Counted from the first letter of the stretch, positions 51,767 through 60,254 are shown. The stretch: 64,000 nt of DNA from PALSA-505 sp963699015 (GCA_963699015.1 CAVOSX010000002.1:186001-250000), one strand, 5' to 3'. The notes: generated by a model not told the origin, from the sequence alone. Numbers and translations: made by a program.

Positions 51767-52600
51767 ATGACCGTGAAAGTTGCCCTCGTTACCGGAGCGT
51801 CCTCGGGGATCGGCGATGCCACCGCGCGGCGCCTGGCCCAGCTCGGCTACACCGTGTACGCCGTCGCCCGCCGGGCGGACCGGATGGCGGCGCTGAAGGA
51901 GCGGGGCATCCGCACCGAGCCGGCCGATGTCACCGACGACGCGGCCCTGGTGGCGCTGGTCGGCAAGATCATTTCCGAGACGGGCCGGATCGACGTGCTG
52001 GTCAACAACGCCGGCTACGGCTCCTACGGGGCGCTGGAGGATGTCCCGATCGCCGCGGCGCGCCGCCAGTTCGACGTGAACGTCTTCGGGCTGGCCCGGC
52101 TGACCCAGCTCGTGCTCCCGCACATGCGCGCCCAGCGCGACGGCTACATCGTCAACATCTCCTCCGTCGGCGGCAAGATCTGGGAACCGCTCGGCAGCTG
52201 GTATCACGCCGCCAAGTTCGCGGTCGAAGGTCTCAGCGACAGCCTGCGCGCCGAGGTCGCGCAGTTCGGCATCAAGGTCATCGTCATCGAGCCCGGCGCC
52301 ATCCGCACCGAGTGGGCGGGCATCTCCGCGGACAACCTGGACGCGGCCTCGGCAGGCACCCCCTACCGGGAGCAGGCCAGGTTCGTCAGCGGCACGCTGC
52401 GGGCCACCGACAAGTCCCGGCTGACCTCAGGGCCAGCGGTCGTCGCCGACACCATCGGCAAGGCCGTGCAGAGCCCGCGGCCCCGCACCCGCTACGCCGT
52501 GGGCGGAGGCGCCCGCAGCATCCTGTTCGCGCAGCGGGTCCTCACCGACCGGGGTTTCGACCGGCTCATCCGCACCTCATACCGCGCCCTGGGCCGGTAG
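51767..52600 (+). CDS. Short-chain dehydrogenase/reductase
   Basis: Classical SDR oxidoreductase of 277 residues. The cofactor-binding motif is TGASSGIGDATARRLA near the start, NNAG is present in VLVNNAGYGSYGALEDV, and the catalytic Ser-Tyr-Lys set is in NISSVGG and WYHAAKFAVEGLSDSLRAEV. A conserved PGAIRTEW follows. An acidic PADVTDDAALVALV segment is usual after strand 3. ATG 51767 is preceded by AGGGAGA. It starts 38 bp after the methyltransferase gene and may be co-transcribed with it. The substrate is unknown. Confidence 0.95.
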   Translation: MTVKVALVTGASSGIGDATARRLAQLGYTVYAVARRADRMAALKERGIRTEPADVTDDAALVALVGKIISETGRIDVLVNNAGYGSYGALEDVPIAAARRQFDVNVFGLARLTQLVLPHMRAQRDGYIVNISSVGGKIWEPLGSWYHAAKFAVEGLSDSLRAEVAQFGIKVIVIEPGAIRTEWAGISADNLDAASAGTPYREQARFVSGTLRATDKSRLTSGPAVVADTIGKAVQSPRPRTRYAVGGGARSILFAQRVLTDRGFDRLIRTSYRALGR

Positions 52601-52710
52601 CCCGCCTCCCCGGGCAGGGCCTCGTGGCCCTCCGTCCCGGTACGTGAGACAGCGGCGGGGCTCCGCGGTTAACGCGAAGCATTGCGACTGCTGCCACGCT
52701 GCTCACGTTC

Positions 52711-52752
52711 CGCGCCAAGCCGGCGTCGCACCGCGCCAAGCCGGCGTCGCAC
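52711..52752. repeat. Tandem 21-bp duplication upstream of tetR
   Basis: CGCGCCAAGCCGGCGTCGCA plus C occurs at 52711-52731 and again, identical, at 52732-52752. It lies 23-64 bp upstream of the tetR GTG, ahead of a short AT-rich box (TATGATTTCAAATTG). It may duplicate a regulator site or be a replication slippage product. Confidence 0.85.
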
Positions 52753-52774
52753 CGCGCGGCTATGATTTCAAATT

Positions 52775-53464
52775 GTGAGTAGAAAATCTGCCGGCCAGCC
52801 CGCCGCGGCGGACGGCAGATCGAAGTCCGCCCGCACCCGGCGGCGGATCCTGGACGCCGCGGCCCACGTGCTCAGCCGGAAGGGCTACGTCGGCACCCGG
52901 CTCGCCGACGTCGCCGGTCAGGCCGGCCTGCAGACGCCCGCGATCTACTACTACTTCCCGTCCCGGGACGATCTCATCGAGGAGGTCACCTGGTCCGGGA
53001 TCGCCCGGATGCGCGACCACATCGACCAGATACTGGCCGGGCTGCCGCCGGGCACCGGCCCGCTGGGCCGCATCGACGCCGCGGTGGAGGGGCACCTGCG
53101 ATACGAGCTCGACATCTCCGACTACCCGGCCGCGGCGATCCGCAATGCCGGGCAGATGCCAGAACACGTCCGGATCCGCTATTGCGCCGAGGCCTCGAGG
53201 TACGGCGACCTGTGGCGCCAGCTCGTGCAAGACGCCGCGCAGGCCGGCCTGGTGCGTCCGGACGTCGATCCAGTGGTGGCCAGGATGCTGGTGCTCGGCG
53301 CGCTCAACTCGGCCGCCGAATGGTGGAATCCGCGGCGTGGCTCGCTGGACACGGTAATCAGGACGGCCCAGTCCCTGGTGCGGCACGGCCTGGGGATGCC
53401 CCGGCCGGCCGGGCATGGCGGGCCGGCTCAGCGCGGGCCGCGCGGCGCGAAGACCGGCCGCTAG
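52775..53464 (+). CDS. TetR-family transcriptional regulator
   Basis: Repressor-type regulator of 229 residues. The HTH is at about residues 18-65 (RTRRRILDAAAHVLSRKGYV, then LADVAGQAGLQTPAIYYYFP with RDDLIEEV). The C-terminal ligand domain is helical and ends in a Gly/Arg-rich tail. It starts with GTG after an AT-rich box. It is convergent with the MaoC gene, with adjoining stop codons. Regulators of this shape often control acyl-CoA metabolism genes such as the nearby MaoC and RraA-like genes, which is an inference from position. Confidence 0.93.
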   Translation: MSRKSAGQPAAADGRSKSARTRRRILDAAAHVLSRKGYVGTRLADVAGQAGLQTPAIYYYFPSRDDLIEEVTWSGIARMRDHIDQILAGLPPGTGPLGRIDAAVEGHLRYELDISDYPAAAIRNAGQMPEHVRIRYCAEASRYGDLWRQLVQDAAQAGLVRPDVDPVVARMLVLGALNSAAEWWNPRRGSLDTVIRTAQSLVRHGLGMPRPAGHGGPAQRGPRGAKTGR

Positions 53465-53917
53465 TCAGGCTATGTACCTGACGACGGACTCGGCGACGCA
53501 GGCCGGCTTGGCGACGCCCTCGATCTCGATCGTGGTGGACAGCTCGGCCTGCGCCGCGCCGTCCAGCTCGGTCACCGTGGTGATCCGCGAGGTGGCCCGC
53601 AGTCTCGATCCGGCCGGGACCGGTGCCGGGAACCTGACCCTGTTCAGGCCGTAGTTGATGGCCATCGTGACGCCGTCGACCCAGTAGAGCTGGGACGTGA
53701 ACGAGGGCAGCAGCGAGAGCGTGAGCATGCCGTGCGCGATCGTGCCGCCGAACGGGCCCGCCGCCGCCTTGTCGGTGTCCACGTGGATCCACTGGTGGTC
53801 GCCGGTCGCGTCCGCGAAGGTGTTGATGCGCTCCTGGTCCACCGTGACCCAGCCGGTGGTGCCGAGTTCCTCGCCGGCCCCGGCGATCAGTTCCGAAATA
53901 CCGTTGAAGATCCTCAT
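53465..53917 (-). CDS. MaoC-like (R)-specific enoyl-CoA hydratase
   Basis: Hot-dog-fold hydratase of 150 residues acting on an enoyl-CoA. The catalytic pair is D40 and H45 in FADATGDHQWIHVD, and GPFGGTIAHGMLTLSLLP follows, which is the hydratase-2 signature. The later half (MAINYGLNRVRFPAPVPAGS) is typical of the family. It is divergent from the RraA-like gene with 94 bp between starts and carries an inverted repeat there. It probably works in fatty acid or polyketide metabolism. Confidence 0.93.
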   Translation of the reverse strand: MRIFNGISELIAGAGEELGTTGWVTVDQERINTFADATGDHQWIHVDTDKAAAGPFGGTIAHGMLTLSLLPSFTSQLYWVDGVTMAINYGLNRVRFPAPVPAGSRLRATSRITTVTELDGAAQAELSTTIEIEGVAKPACVAESVVRYIA

Positions 53918-53940
53918 CGGCGGTAGCTCCAGACGCGTTC

Positions 53941-53965
53941 GTTCAGGATAATTTTTGAACTGAAC
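53941..53965. promoter_or_regulatory. Inverted repeat in MaoC/RraA divergent promoter region
   Basis: GTTCAG (53941-53946) and CTGAAC (53960-53965) form a perfect 6-bp inverted repeat around an AT-rich 13-bp centre, the only AT-rich island between the two divergent starts. It is a plausible operator, perhaps for the nearby TetR. Confidence 0.5.
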
Positions 53966-54011
53966 CTAAATTGCTGTTGATGCTCCCGTCAACCAAGAGC
54001 GAGGTGCCAGC

Positions 54012-54707
54012 ATGCGGCCGGTGGTCCTGGTCGATCCGCCGCGCGCGGATCCGGGCGTGGCGGCCGCGCTCGGCGAGCTCGGCGTGGCCACGGTGCACGA
54101 GGCGGCCGGCCGCGGCGGGCTGCTGGGCAGGCGGCTGCGGCCGGTCTGGCCGGGCGCCCGGATCGCCGGGACCGCGGTTACCGTGCTGTGCGCGCCGGAT
54201 GACAACCTCATGATCCATGTGGCCGTTGAGCAGGCGAAACCGGGTGATGTCCTGGTCGTAACGACGATGTCGCCGTCTCGCTGCGGGTACGCGGGCGAGC
54301 TGATCACCACGTCGCTGGCCGCGCGCGGTGTGCACGGCCTGGTGACCACCACCGGGGTCAGGGACACCGCCGAGATCACCCGCGCGCGGTTCCCGGTGTG
54401 GTCGCGTTCGGTCAGCGCCCGTGGCACCCGGAAGGCCTCGCCCGGCTGCGTGAACGTACCGGTCCGCATCGCCGGCGTCACGGTGGCACCTGGCGACGTG
54501 ATCGTCGCCGACGACGACGGCGTGGCCTGCGTGCCCAGGCTCGCGGCCGCGAAGGTGGCGGCGGCCGGGCAGCGGCGCGCCAGGCAGGAAGACCAGGCCC
54601 GCGAGGCGTTCGCACGCGGCGAGCTCAGCCTGGACCGGTACGGCCTGCGCGCGGAGGTTCACCGCCTCGGCATCCGCTATGTCCGGGCCGGCCGGGAGCG
54701 GAGCTAG
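54012..54707 (+). CDS. RraA-like / HMG-type aldolase family protein
   Basis: Class II pyruvate-aldolase-like fold (RraA family) of 231 residues. VATVHEAAGRGGLLGRRLRP at the start, a central KPGDVLVVTTMSPSRCGYAG, and GELITTSLAARGVHGLVTTT followed by GVRD are the family landmarks; the G-x20-RD region would hold the divalent metal and substrate carboxylates in 4-hydroxy-4-methyl-2-oxoglutarate aldolases. In those enzymes a Gly-Asn-Leu-type motif is typical; here it is GELIT, so activity on that substrate is uncertain. It may instead be an RNase E inhibitor-like or decarboxylase paralogue. Confidence 0.87.
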   Translation: MRPVVLVDPPRADPGVAAALGELGVATVHEAAGRGGLLGRRLRPVWPGARIAGTAVTVLCAPDDNLMIHVAVEQAKPGDVLVVTTMSPSRCGYAGELITTSLAARGVHGLVTTTGVRDTAEITRARFPVWSRSVSARGTRKASPGCVNVPVRIAGVTVAPGDVIVADDDGVACVPRLAAAKVAAAGQRRARQEDQAREAFARGELSLDRYGLRAEVHRLGIRYVRAGRERS

Positions 54708-54798
54708 CCGGCTGCCTGGCCCGCCTTCCGGCGCGTCGCCGGCTCCGCCGGCCATGATCAGGTCGTCCGCGGGCAGCCCAGCCTGGCATGATTGCCAG

Positions 54799-56175
54799 AT
54801 GGCCGACGAGTCGCCGCCACCCAGGACTCGGCGGGAACGCCTGTGGGAGGCCGCCGAGGCCCGCCACATCCCGCTGCGGGCGATCCTGGCCACCGTCGGG
54901 GTGGTGGCCCTGACTTACGTGGCCGGCAAGGTGGTGTACCGGCTGCGGGATGTCATCCTGCTCATGGTCGTGGCGGGATTCCTGGCCCTGATCCTGAATC
55001 CGCTGGTCCTGGTCGTGCAGGGGTGGGGGGTGCGCCGCCGCGGGCTGGCCGTGACCGTGGTGACGATATGGGGCCTGCTGGTCTTCGCGGGCCTGGCGCT
55101 GGCGTTCGGTTACCCCCTGGTGAACGGGATCAACCACCTGGCTCACACCCTGCCGGACTACGTGACCAAGGCGGAGAACGGCCGGGGCTGGATCGGGCAC
55201 CTGGTGCGCAAGTACCACGTGGAACCGTGGGTAGTGAAGAACGCACCCAAGATAGCGACCTTCGGGCAGGGCCTGGCCAAACCCGCGCTCACCCTGGGCA
55301 AGGGGGCCATCTCGCTGCTCATCGCGCTGCTGACGATTTTCGTGCTGGTCCTGCTCCTGCTGCTGGAGGGGCCGAAGCTGCGCACGAGCCTGCTGGGGAT
55401 GATGACACCCGCGCGTGCGGAGCGCTACGCGAGGGCGGCGCACGAGGTCAACCGGTCGGTCACCGGCTACATGCTCGGGAACGTCCTGACGTCGATCATC
55501 GCCGGGGTCGTTGTGTACGTGACCTTGCTGACCGTGGGCGTCCCGTTCCCCATCCTGTGGGGCCTGTGGGTAGCGCTGGTCAACTTCCTGCCCATGATCG
55601 GCGGCGCGCTGGCGGGCATTCCCACGGTCTTGTTCGCCCTCACTCAGTCCCTGACGGCGGGCATCGTCACCCTGGTGGTATTCCTCGTCTACACGCAGTT
55701 CGAGAACCACGTCCTGAACCCGGTCGTGATGAGCAAGACGGTGCGAGTCAACCCGCTGCTGGTCCTGGTGTCCATCCTGGTCGGGGCGTCCATCGGCAGC
55801 TGGATCGGCGGAACCTTCGGCGCCTTCGTGGCGGCCCTGCTAGCCATCCCGGCCGCCGGCGCGATCCAGGTGATCGTGCGAGAGGTCTGGCAGGACACCG
55901 CGCCTGAGAACTCGGCCGGATCCCCCGGCCCGGACACGGCCGGAGCCGTCAGCCCGGACACGGGCGAAGCCGCCAGCCCGGAGACCGCCGGAGCCGCCAG
56001 CCCGGACACGGGCGAAGCCGCCAGCCCGGAGACCGCCGGAGCCGTCAGCCCGGGCGCGGCCGGAGCCGTGAGCGAGAACGGGGGCGATAGCGCGGGAGCC
56101 GCCGAGACGGCGAGACCGGACAGCGGCGACGCGATGAGCCCGAGCGTCGATGAGGAGCCGACCCGGCGCACGTAG
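54799..56175 (+). CDS. AI-2E family (PerM-like) permease with repeat tail
   Basis: Integral membrane protein of 458 residues with about 8 TM segments. The arrangement TM1-TM2 (ILLMVVAGFLALILNPLVLV), a long extracytoplasmic loop, then LLIALLTIFVLVLLLLLEGP, a conserved GYMLGNVLTSIIAGVVVYV helix and NFLPMIGGALAGIPTVLFAL is the family pattern. Members export AI-2 or act as Na+/H+ antiporters; the substrate is unknown. After about residue 370 comes a Ser/Pro/Glu/Thr/Ala-rich cytoplasmic tail built of 8-residue repeats. ATG 54799 (MADESPPPRTRRERL) is chosen; the frame upstream is not domain-like. Confidence 0.92.
   Translation: MADESPPPRTRRERLWEAAEARHIPLRAILATVGVVALTYVAGKVVYRLRDVILLMVVAGFLALILNPLVLVVQGWGVRRRGLAVTVVTIWGLLVFAGLALAFGYPLVNGINHLAHTLPDYVTKAENGRGWIGHLVRKYHVEPWVVKNAPKIATFGQGLAKPALTLGKGAISLLIALLTIFVLVLLLLLEGPKLRTSLLGMMTPARAERYARAAHEVNRSVTGYMLGNVLTSIIAGVVVYVTLLTVGVPFPILWGLWVALVNFLPMIGGALAGIPTVLFALTQSLTAGIVTLVVFLVYTQFENHVLNPVVMSKTVRVNPLLVLVSILVGASIGSWIGGTFGAFVAALLAIPAAGAIQVIVREVWQDTAPENSAGSPGPDTAGAVSPDTGEAASPETAGAASPDTGEAASPETAGAVSPGAAGAVSENGGDSAGAAETARPDSGDAMSPSVDEEPTRRT
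55951..56070. repeat. 24-bp tandem repeat encoding 8-aa units in the AI-2E permease tail
   Basis: Five 24-bp units from 55951 encode SPDTGEAA, SPETAGAA, SPDTGEAA, SPETAGAV and SPGAAGAV. The pair of units at 55951-55998 is repeated at 55999-56046 almost exactly, so the array grew by a 48-bp duplication. The frame is kept. Confidence 0.93.
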
Positions 56176-56352
56176 CCATCGTGACTGGCGCGGAAGTGTC
56201 CGCCAGGCCGGGGCTGCGCCGCATCGCTTGGGGACCCTTGTCGGGGCATCAGCCTGGGCGTAGATTGCGGGCGTCCGCCCGGGATGCCCGATCGGCTCCC
56301 GGGCACGAGCACCGCCTTTATCCCGGTACCACGACGAAAGGGGTGGAAGCTG

Positions 56353-58098
56353 ATGGCTCGGTCAGCTGCCGCAAGACGTTCGTTCTTAACGCGGGTGGTG
56401 AGCATCGGCGGAGTAGGCGCGCTGGCCTGCTTCGGCCTGATGAGCGCCTCCGCCGCGCAGGCGGGCAAGACGCCGCAAGCCACCGTGGTCAAGGAGGTCA
56501 AGCCGCGTGCCGCAGGCCTGCTCGACTGCAACGGGTTCAGTCGTATCCAGAGGACCGCGCTGGCGGCTAAGGCGTGCACCGACATCCGGGGCATGCTCGG
56601 TGTCCACAACAAGAACACCGACGACGGGCGGTTCTTCGACAACGGCCACTACATCGGCCACGACGAGCCGGATCTGAGGTTCCTGTCGGCCAACAAGAAC
56701 TCCGGAAACAACATCACCTGGAACGAGACGCTCGGCGTAGACCCGGCCAAGGCCCCGACCGTGAAGCGGCCGGGCCACGACGTGAATCACTACGCCGAAC
56801 TGACCGTCGCCCCGTGGTTCTCCATGGCGCTGTGCAACCAGTTCTCGTACCCGCTGACGCCCTGCCAGCCGCGAAGCGACGCCAACGCCCCGGCCACGGT
56901 CAAGGCGCCGGTCCCGCCGGGGGTGTATCCGGGCGGCGGCAGCTCGTTCCTGGAGATGCAGTTCTACCCGCCTGGCGAAGCGCCGTTCGTGGACAACATC
57001 AGCTGCAACAACAAGTCCTGGTGTGCCTCGCTGCACATCAACGACCTGGAATGCTCGACGAACTTCGCCACTTGCAACCCCAACTGCGAGGAGCCGACGA
57101 ACTTCGCCTTCATCCAGACCAACGGGATGCCGGCCGGGCCGCCGAGCCCGCAGCTGGCCGACCTGGCCACGATGACACCCAACAAGAACACGCTGATGAT
57201 GCGGTCAGGCGACCGCCTGCGCATTCACATCTGGGACGCGCCGGTGCCAGGCCATCCGGGCCAGAAAGCGCTGGAGACGTCGATCCGGGACCTGACCACC
57301 GGCCGGTCGGGCTTCATGCAGGCCTCGGCGGCCAACGGGTTCATGGCCACCAACATCAACGACTGCAGCGGCGTGCCGTTCAACTACGAGCCGGAGTACA
57401 ACACGTCCCGCGTGAAGAACATCGTGCCGTGGGCGGCGGATCAGGTGGACGTCAGCACCCAGTTCGAGATCGGCCACTTCGAGGCCTGCTCACGACTCAC
57501 CCAGCCGCTGAGCGTCAACACCATCCCGTTCCCCGGCCTGGCCGGATTCACGGACGTGACCTGGAACAGGTGCCACGGCCCCTACGAGAACTCGACGCCT
57601 CCCGCTCAAGAGAAGCATGAGCCGGGCGACGCGTTCTGCTATCCGAAGGGCGACACCCACTTCGGCCAGGCGCCGCCGAACATCGTCACCGGGTGCGTCA
57701 ACGACGTGTTCCAGAACGGTGACCTGGACTTCGACGGGAACCCGTACTGGCCGGACTGGCCGAACTCGACCACTCCCAACAAGTTCCCCTCGACGTTCCT
57801 GCAGTCTGCGCCGACGTCGAACGGCGCCAGGTACTCGCATTGGCAGATTCAGACCGACGCAGCCCTGAGCGAGTTCACCTGCAAGTACCCGAACACGTCG
57901 GGGTGCAAGGTCCCGCCGCCGAGCGCGCCGGGCAAGTTCTATCCGTTCTGGACGCTGGCCAAGTCCTGCCTGTGGGAGTTCGGCCAGATGACCAACGGCA
58001 ACTCCTTCGGCAAGCAGGCTCAGTACGGCTCAGTTCCTCCGGGGCTGGGTTACCCGCAGCTGTTCGGGCCGATCATGCCCAATCGGTGTGCGAGGTGA
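56353..58098 (+). CDS. Large secreted Cys-rich protein of unknown function
   Basis: Unrecognised protein of 581 residues. A Tat- or Sec-type signal peptide covers about residues 1-37 (RRSFLTRVVSIGGVGALACF, cleavage after ASAAQA); the RRSFL start hints at Tat. The mature part is rich in Cys, Asn, Pro and Trp (NCSGVPFNYEPEYN; CNNKSWCASLHINDLECS; CNPNCEEPTNFAFIQ; WNRCHGPYENSTPPA), so it is probably disulfide-bonded. HDEPDLRFLS and a repeated asparagine-glycine turn pattern suggest a beta-rich enzyme or surface coat. It has no TM segment or anchor. A perfect 16-bp hairpin terminator follows. It resembles uncharacterised actinobacterial secreted proteins only in general composition. Confidence 0.85.
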   Translation: MARSAAARRSFLTRVVSIGGVGALACFGLMSASAAQAGKTPQATVVKEVKPRAAGLLDCNGFSRIQRTALAAKACTDIRGMLGVHNKNTDDGRFFDNGHYIGHDEPDLRFLSANKNSGNNITWNETLGVDPAKAPTVKRPGHDVNHYAELTVAPWFSMALCNQFSYPLTPCQPRSDANAPATVKAPVPPGVYPGGGSSFLEMQFYPPGEAPFVDNISCNNKSWCASLHINDLECSTNFATCNPNCEEPTNFAFIQTNGMPAGPPSPQLADLATMTPNKNTLMMRSGDRLRIHIWDAPVPGHPGQKALETSIRDLTTGRSGFMQASAANGFMATNINDCSGVPFNYEPEYNTSRVKNIVPWAADQVDVSTQFEIGHFEACSRLTQPLSVNTIPFPGLAGFTDVTWNRCHGPYENSTPPAQEKHEPGDAFCYPKGDTHFGQAPPNIVTGCVNDVFQNGDLDFDGNPYWPDWPNSTTPNKFPSTFLQSAPTSNGARYSHWQIQTDAALSEFTCKYPNTSGCKVPPPSAPGKFYPFWTLAKSCLWEFGQMTNGNSFGKQAQYGSVPPGLGYPQLFGPIMPNRCAR

Positions 58099-58153
58099 GG
58101 TGCTGACCCTGCACGCGGGAGAGGCTGCCTGAGCACCTTTCCGCTAGAGAGAT

Positions 58154-58188
58154 CCAAGCGGCCGCCGGGCTTCCCGGCGGCCGCTTGG
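58154..58188 (+). terminator. Perfect 16-bp bidirectional hairpin terminator
   Basis: CCAAGCGGCCGCCGGG (58154-58169), loop CTT, and CCCGGCGGCCGCTTGG (58173-58188) form a perfect stem between the convergent ends of the secreted protein gene and the membrane protein gene. No T-run is present, as is common in high-GC actinobacteria. Confidence 0.85.
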
Positions 58189-58208
58189 GTCGTGGACGAC
58201 GCCGGGGC

Positions 58209-58829
58209 TCAGGTGCCGGTGCACTGCGGGCCGGCCTTCACCACGTAGAGCCCGAATGTGCCGTCGTAGTAGATATCGACCAAGACGCCAAGCCCGCGGG
58301 GAATGGCCGACCGGTAGACCCAGAAGGCGTGGTTGCTTTGCCGGCCGGTGTGCGGACCATAGAAGATCTTGTACCAGAGGGCATAGGAGATCCCGCCGGG
58401 CTCGGCGCTCCAGTCGCCAAACACGTAGCAGCCGGGGACGTTCCGCGGAAGGTGCAGGTACTTGAAACGGGCGACCCTCGCCGGTATGCCGTCGGCCCGG
58501 AGCCTGTCCTGAAGCCCGGCCACATCAGGTATATAAGGGCCACGGATAGCGACCCTCACGCTGCCGTTCGGCTGGCTCACAACCGTCCAGGCCGCCGGCC
58601 GCCCCGTGTCGGTGCCGCGCGCCGGCGCCGTGGCGCTGCGACTGCCCGGGACGACAGCCGCCGCTGCCAGCACGAGGGCGGCAACTATCACTGCAGCAAC
58701 AGCCAGGCCGGGCAGCCGGCGCTGCGCCCGGAGCCGCCGGCCCCGCCGCACGATGACGTCCACCGGGACATCCATGTGAATCTCCGCGTAAGACGCCTTC
58801 ACGGCGGTGATCACTTCCGCATCATCCAC
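58209..58829 (-). CDS. Single-TM membrane protein paired with ECF sigma factor (possible anti-sigma)
   Basis: 206-residue protein with a cytoplasmic N-terminus (about 1-41, Arg-rich RRGRRLRAQRRLPG), one TM helix at about 42-62 (LAVAAVIVAALVLAAAAVVP) and an extracytoplasmic domain containing CYVFGDWSAEPGG and C-terminal PQCTGT. Its start overlaps the sigma gene's end by 8 nt. Short cytoplasmic part, single TM and sensor-like outside domain are typical of membrane anti-sigma proteins, but no zinc-binding HxxxCxxC is seen, so anti-sigma function is inferred from position. Confidence 0.82.
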   Translation of the reverse strand: MDDAEVITAVKASYAEIHMDVPVDVIVRRGRRLRAQRRLPGLAVAAVIVAALVLAAAAVVPGSRSATAPARGTDTGRPAAWTVVSQPNGSVRVAIRGPYIPDVAGLQDRLRADGIPARVARFKYLHLPRNVPGCYVFGDWSAEPGGISYALWYKIFYGPHTGRQSNHAFWVYRSAIPRGLGVLVDIYYDGTFGLYVVKAGPQCTGT

Positions 58830-59340
58830 GATGGATCTCCTCGGTTCGGTGGGCCGCGAATTCGGTGCGTAGCGCCGCGAGGGCCCGCGCCAGGTGCGCG
58901 GTGACCGTACCCGGCGCGATGCCGAGCACGTCAGCAGTCTGCGCGGTATCCAGATCCAGGAAGATCCGCAGCGCGACGACCTGGCGCTGACGGGCCGGGA
59001 GCCGCTGCAACACGGTTGTCAATTCGGTGTCTGCCTGGATGGAGGCCGGGCCGCAGGCGGGCGCGTCGTGGTCGGTCAGCGGCAGTTCCCGGCGGTGCCT
59101 GCGCCAGGAGGACACGCTGAGATTCAGCGCCGTGCGGACCACCCACGCACGCGGGGCCGGATGACGGCTGACGCTCCGCCATGACGTCCAGGCCCGGGCG
59201 AACGCCTCGGCGACCAGGTCCTGCGCCTTGTCCACGTCGCGGACAGTGGCAAACACGGTGCGCAGGCAATCGTCTCGTGATCCTGCATAGAACTCCGCGA
59301 AATCCGCCTGTTCCTGGCTCACACCCTGCCTACGCATCAA
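58822..59340 (-). CDS. ECF-type RNA polymerase sigma factor (SigE-like group)
   Basis: Alternative sigma factor of 172 residues. Sigma2 region: FATVRDVDKAQDLVAEAFAR and AWTSWRSVSRHPAPRAWVVR. Sigma4 region: LQRLPARQRQVVALRIFLDL, then TAQTADVLGIAPGTVTAHLA, a clean helix-turn-helix. It starts at the ATG 59340; a GTG a few codons later is also possible. It is translationally coupled to a single-TM partner. A tandem 24-bp repeat lies directly upstream of its start. Confidence 0.93.
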   Translation of the reverse strand: MMRRQGVSQEQADFAEFYAGSRDDCLRTVFATVRDVDKAQDLVAEAFARAWTSWRSVSRHPAPRAWVVRTALNLSVSSWRRHRRELPLTDHDAPACGPASIQADTELTTVLQRLPARQRQVVALRIFLDLDTAQTADVLGIAPGTVTAHLARALAALRTEFAAHRTEEIHRG

Positions 59341-59388
59341 GCGGCCAATCTGCTTACCGTGGCTGCGGCCAATCTACTGACCGCGGCT
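59341..59388. repeat. Two 24-bp direct repeats upstream of the ECF sigma gene
   Basis: GCGGCCAATCTGCTTACCGT plus GGCT (59341-59364) and GCGGCCAATCTACTGACCGC plus GGCT (59365-59388) agree at 21 of 24 positions. On the sigma-gene strand they lie directly before the start codon, so they may be a duplicated promoter element or a regulator site. Confidence 0.8.
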
Positions 59389-59443
59389 CATGCCGACGGC
59401 GAACAGGGACCGGTCCGGGACGTGTCCGCCGTAGCGTGGCCGC

Positions 59444-60217
59444 GTGGTCTATGCGGGCGCGCAGTTCTGGGATCGGTTCCACCGGCAGCGGCGCGAATCT
59501 GGCCGTGATCTGGACTGGGCGGGCTTGTGGACCGGGCCGTTCCTGGTCCCGCTGCGAGAGGCGGGCACGCGCACCATCCTCGAGCTGGGATGCGGAACCG
59601 GCAACGACGCGGCGCGGCTGGCCGGCGCGGGCTACTCGGTCACCGCGATCGACCTGTCCGGCGAGGCCATCGGCCAGGCGCAGGCCAGGTTCGGCTCCGT
59701 GGCCAGGTTCATGGTGGCCGACATGACCGGCCGCCTGCCCTTCCCCGACGGGGGCTTCGATGCGGTCATGTCCAACGTCGCCGTGCACATGTTTCCCGAC
59801 GGTGTGACCCGTACGGTGTTCGCGGAAGTGGGACGGCTGGTCCGTCCGGGCGGGCTGTTCTTGTTCCACGTCAACGCGCTGGAGGACCGGCCGCTGCGCG
59901 CCCGCTCGCTGCCCGCGCGCGAACTCGAGCCCGATTACGTGGCCGAGGAGTCGGGCCAGACGATGCACTTCTTCTCCGAGGCCTACCTGCGAGAACTGCT
60001 GGAAGGCTGGCAGCAGGTCCATCTGGTCGCCCTCCCGGTTCCGCATCGCGAGACCGGTGAGCCGTACAAGCAGGTCTGGCGCGGCATGGCCCGCCGCTGG
60101 GCCCGGCCGAGGCGAGGCGCGGGCACAGGCCAAGAGGCGAGGATGGAGGGCGGATCGGAGCGGGCCGGGCGGCGCGTGCAGGACGCGCCGGATAGTCGTT
60201 CTACCCGGGAAATATGA
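59444..60217 (+). CDS. Class I SAM-dependent methyltransferase
   Basis: Methyltransferase of 257 residues. Motif I TILELGCGTGNDAARLAG, acidic AIDLSGEAIG, FMVADMTGRLPFPDGGFDAV (motif with catalytic-area Asp), then GRLVRPGGLFLFHVN. The N-terminal FWDRFHRQRRESGRDLDWA and later EESGQTMHFFSEAYLRELLE fit the tellurite-resistance/thiopurine methyltransferase-like group, but the substrate is unknown. The last 40 residues are Arg/Gly-rich and not domain-like. It starts with GTG. It is divergent from the ECF sigma gene. Confidence 0.87.
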   Translation: MVYAGAQFWDRFHRQRRESGRDLDWAGLWTGPFLVPLREAGTRTILELGCGTGNDAARLAGAGYSVTAIDLSGEAIGQAQARFGSVARFMVADMTGRLPFPDGGFDAVMSNVAVHMFPDGVTRTVFAEVGRLVRPGGLFLFHVNALEDRPLRARSLPARELEPDYVAEESGQTMHFFSEAYLRELLEGWQQVHLVALPVPHRETGEPYKQVWRGMARRWARPRRGAGTGQEARMEGGSERAGRRVQDAPDSRSTREI

Positions 60218-60254
60218 GTGGCGCCTTCCCGGGCATTCCTGGCAGTGTGCGCGC

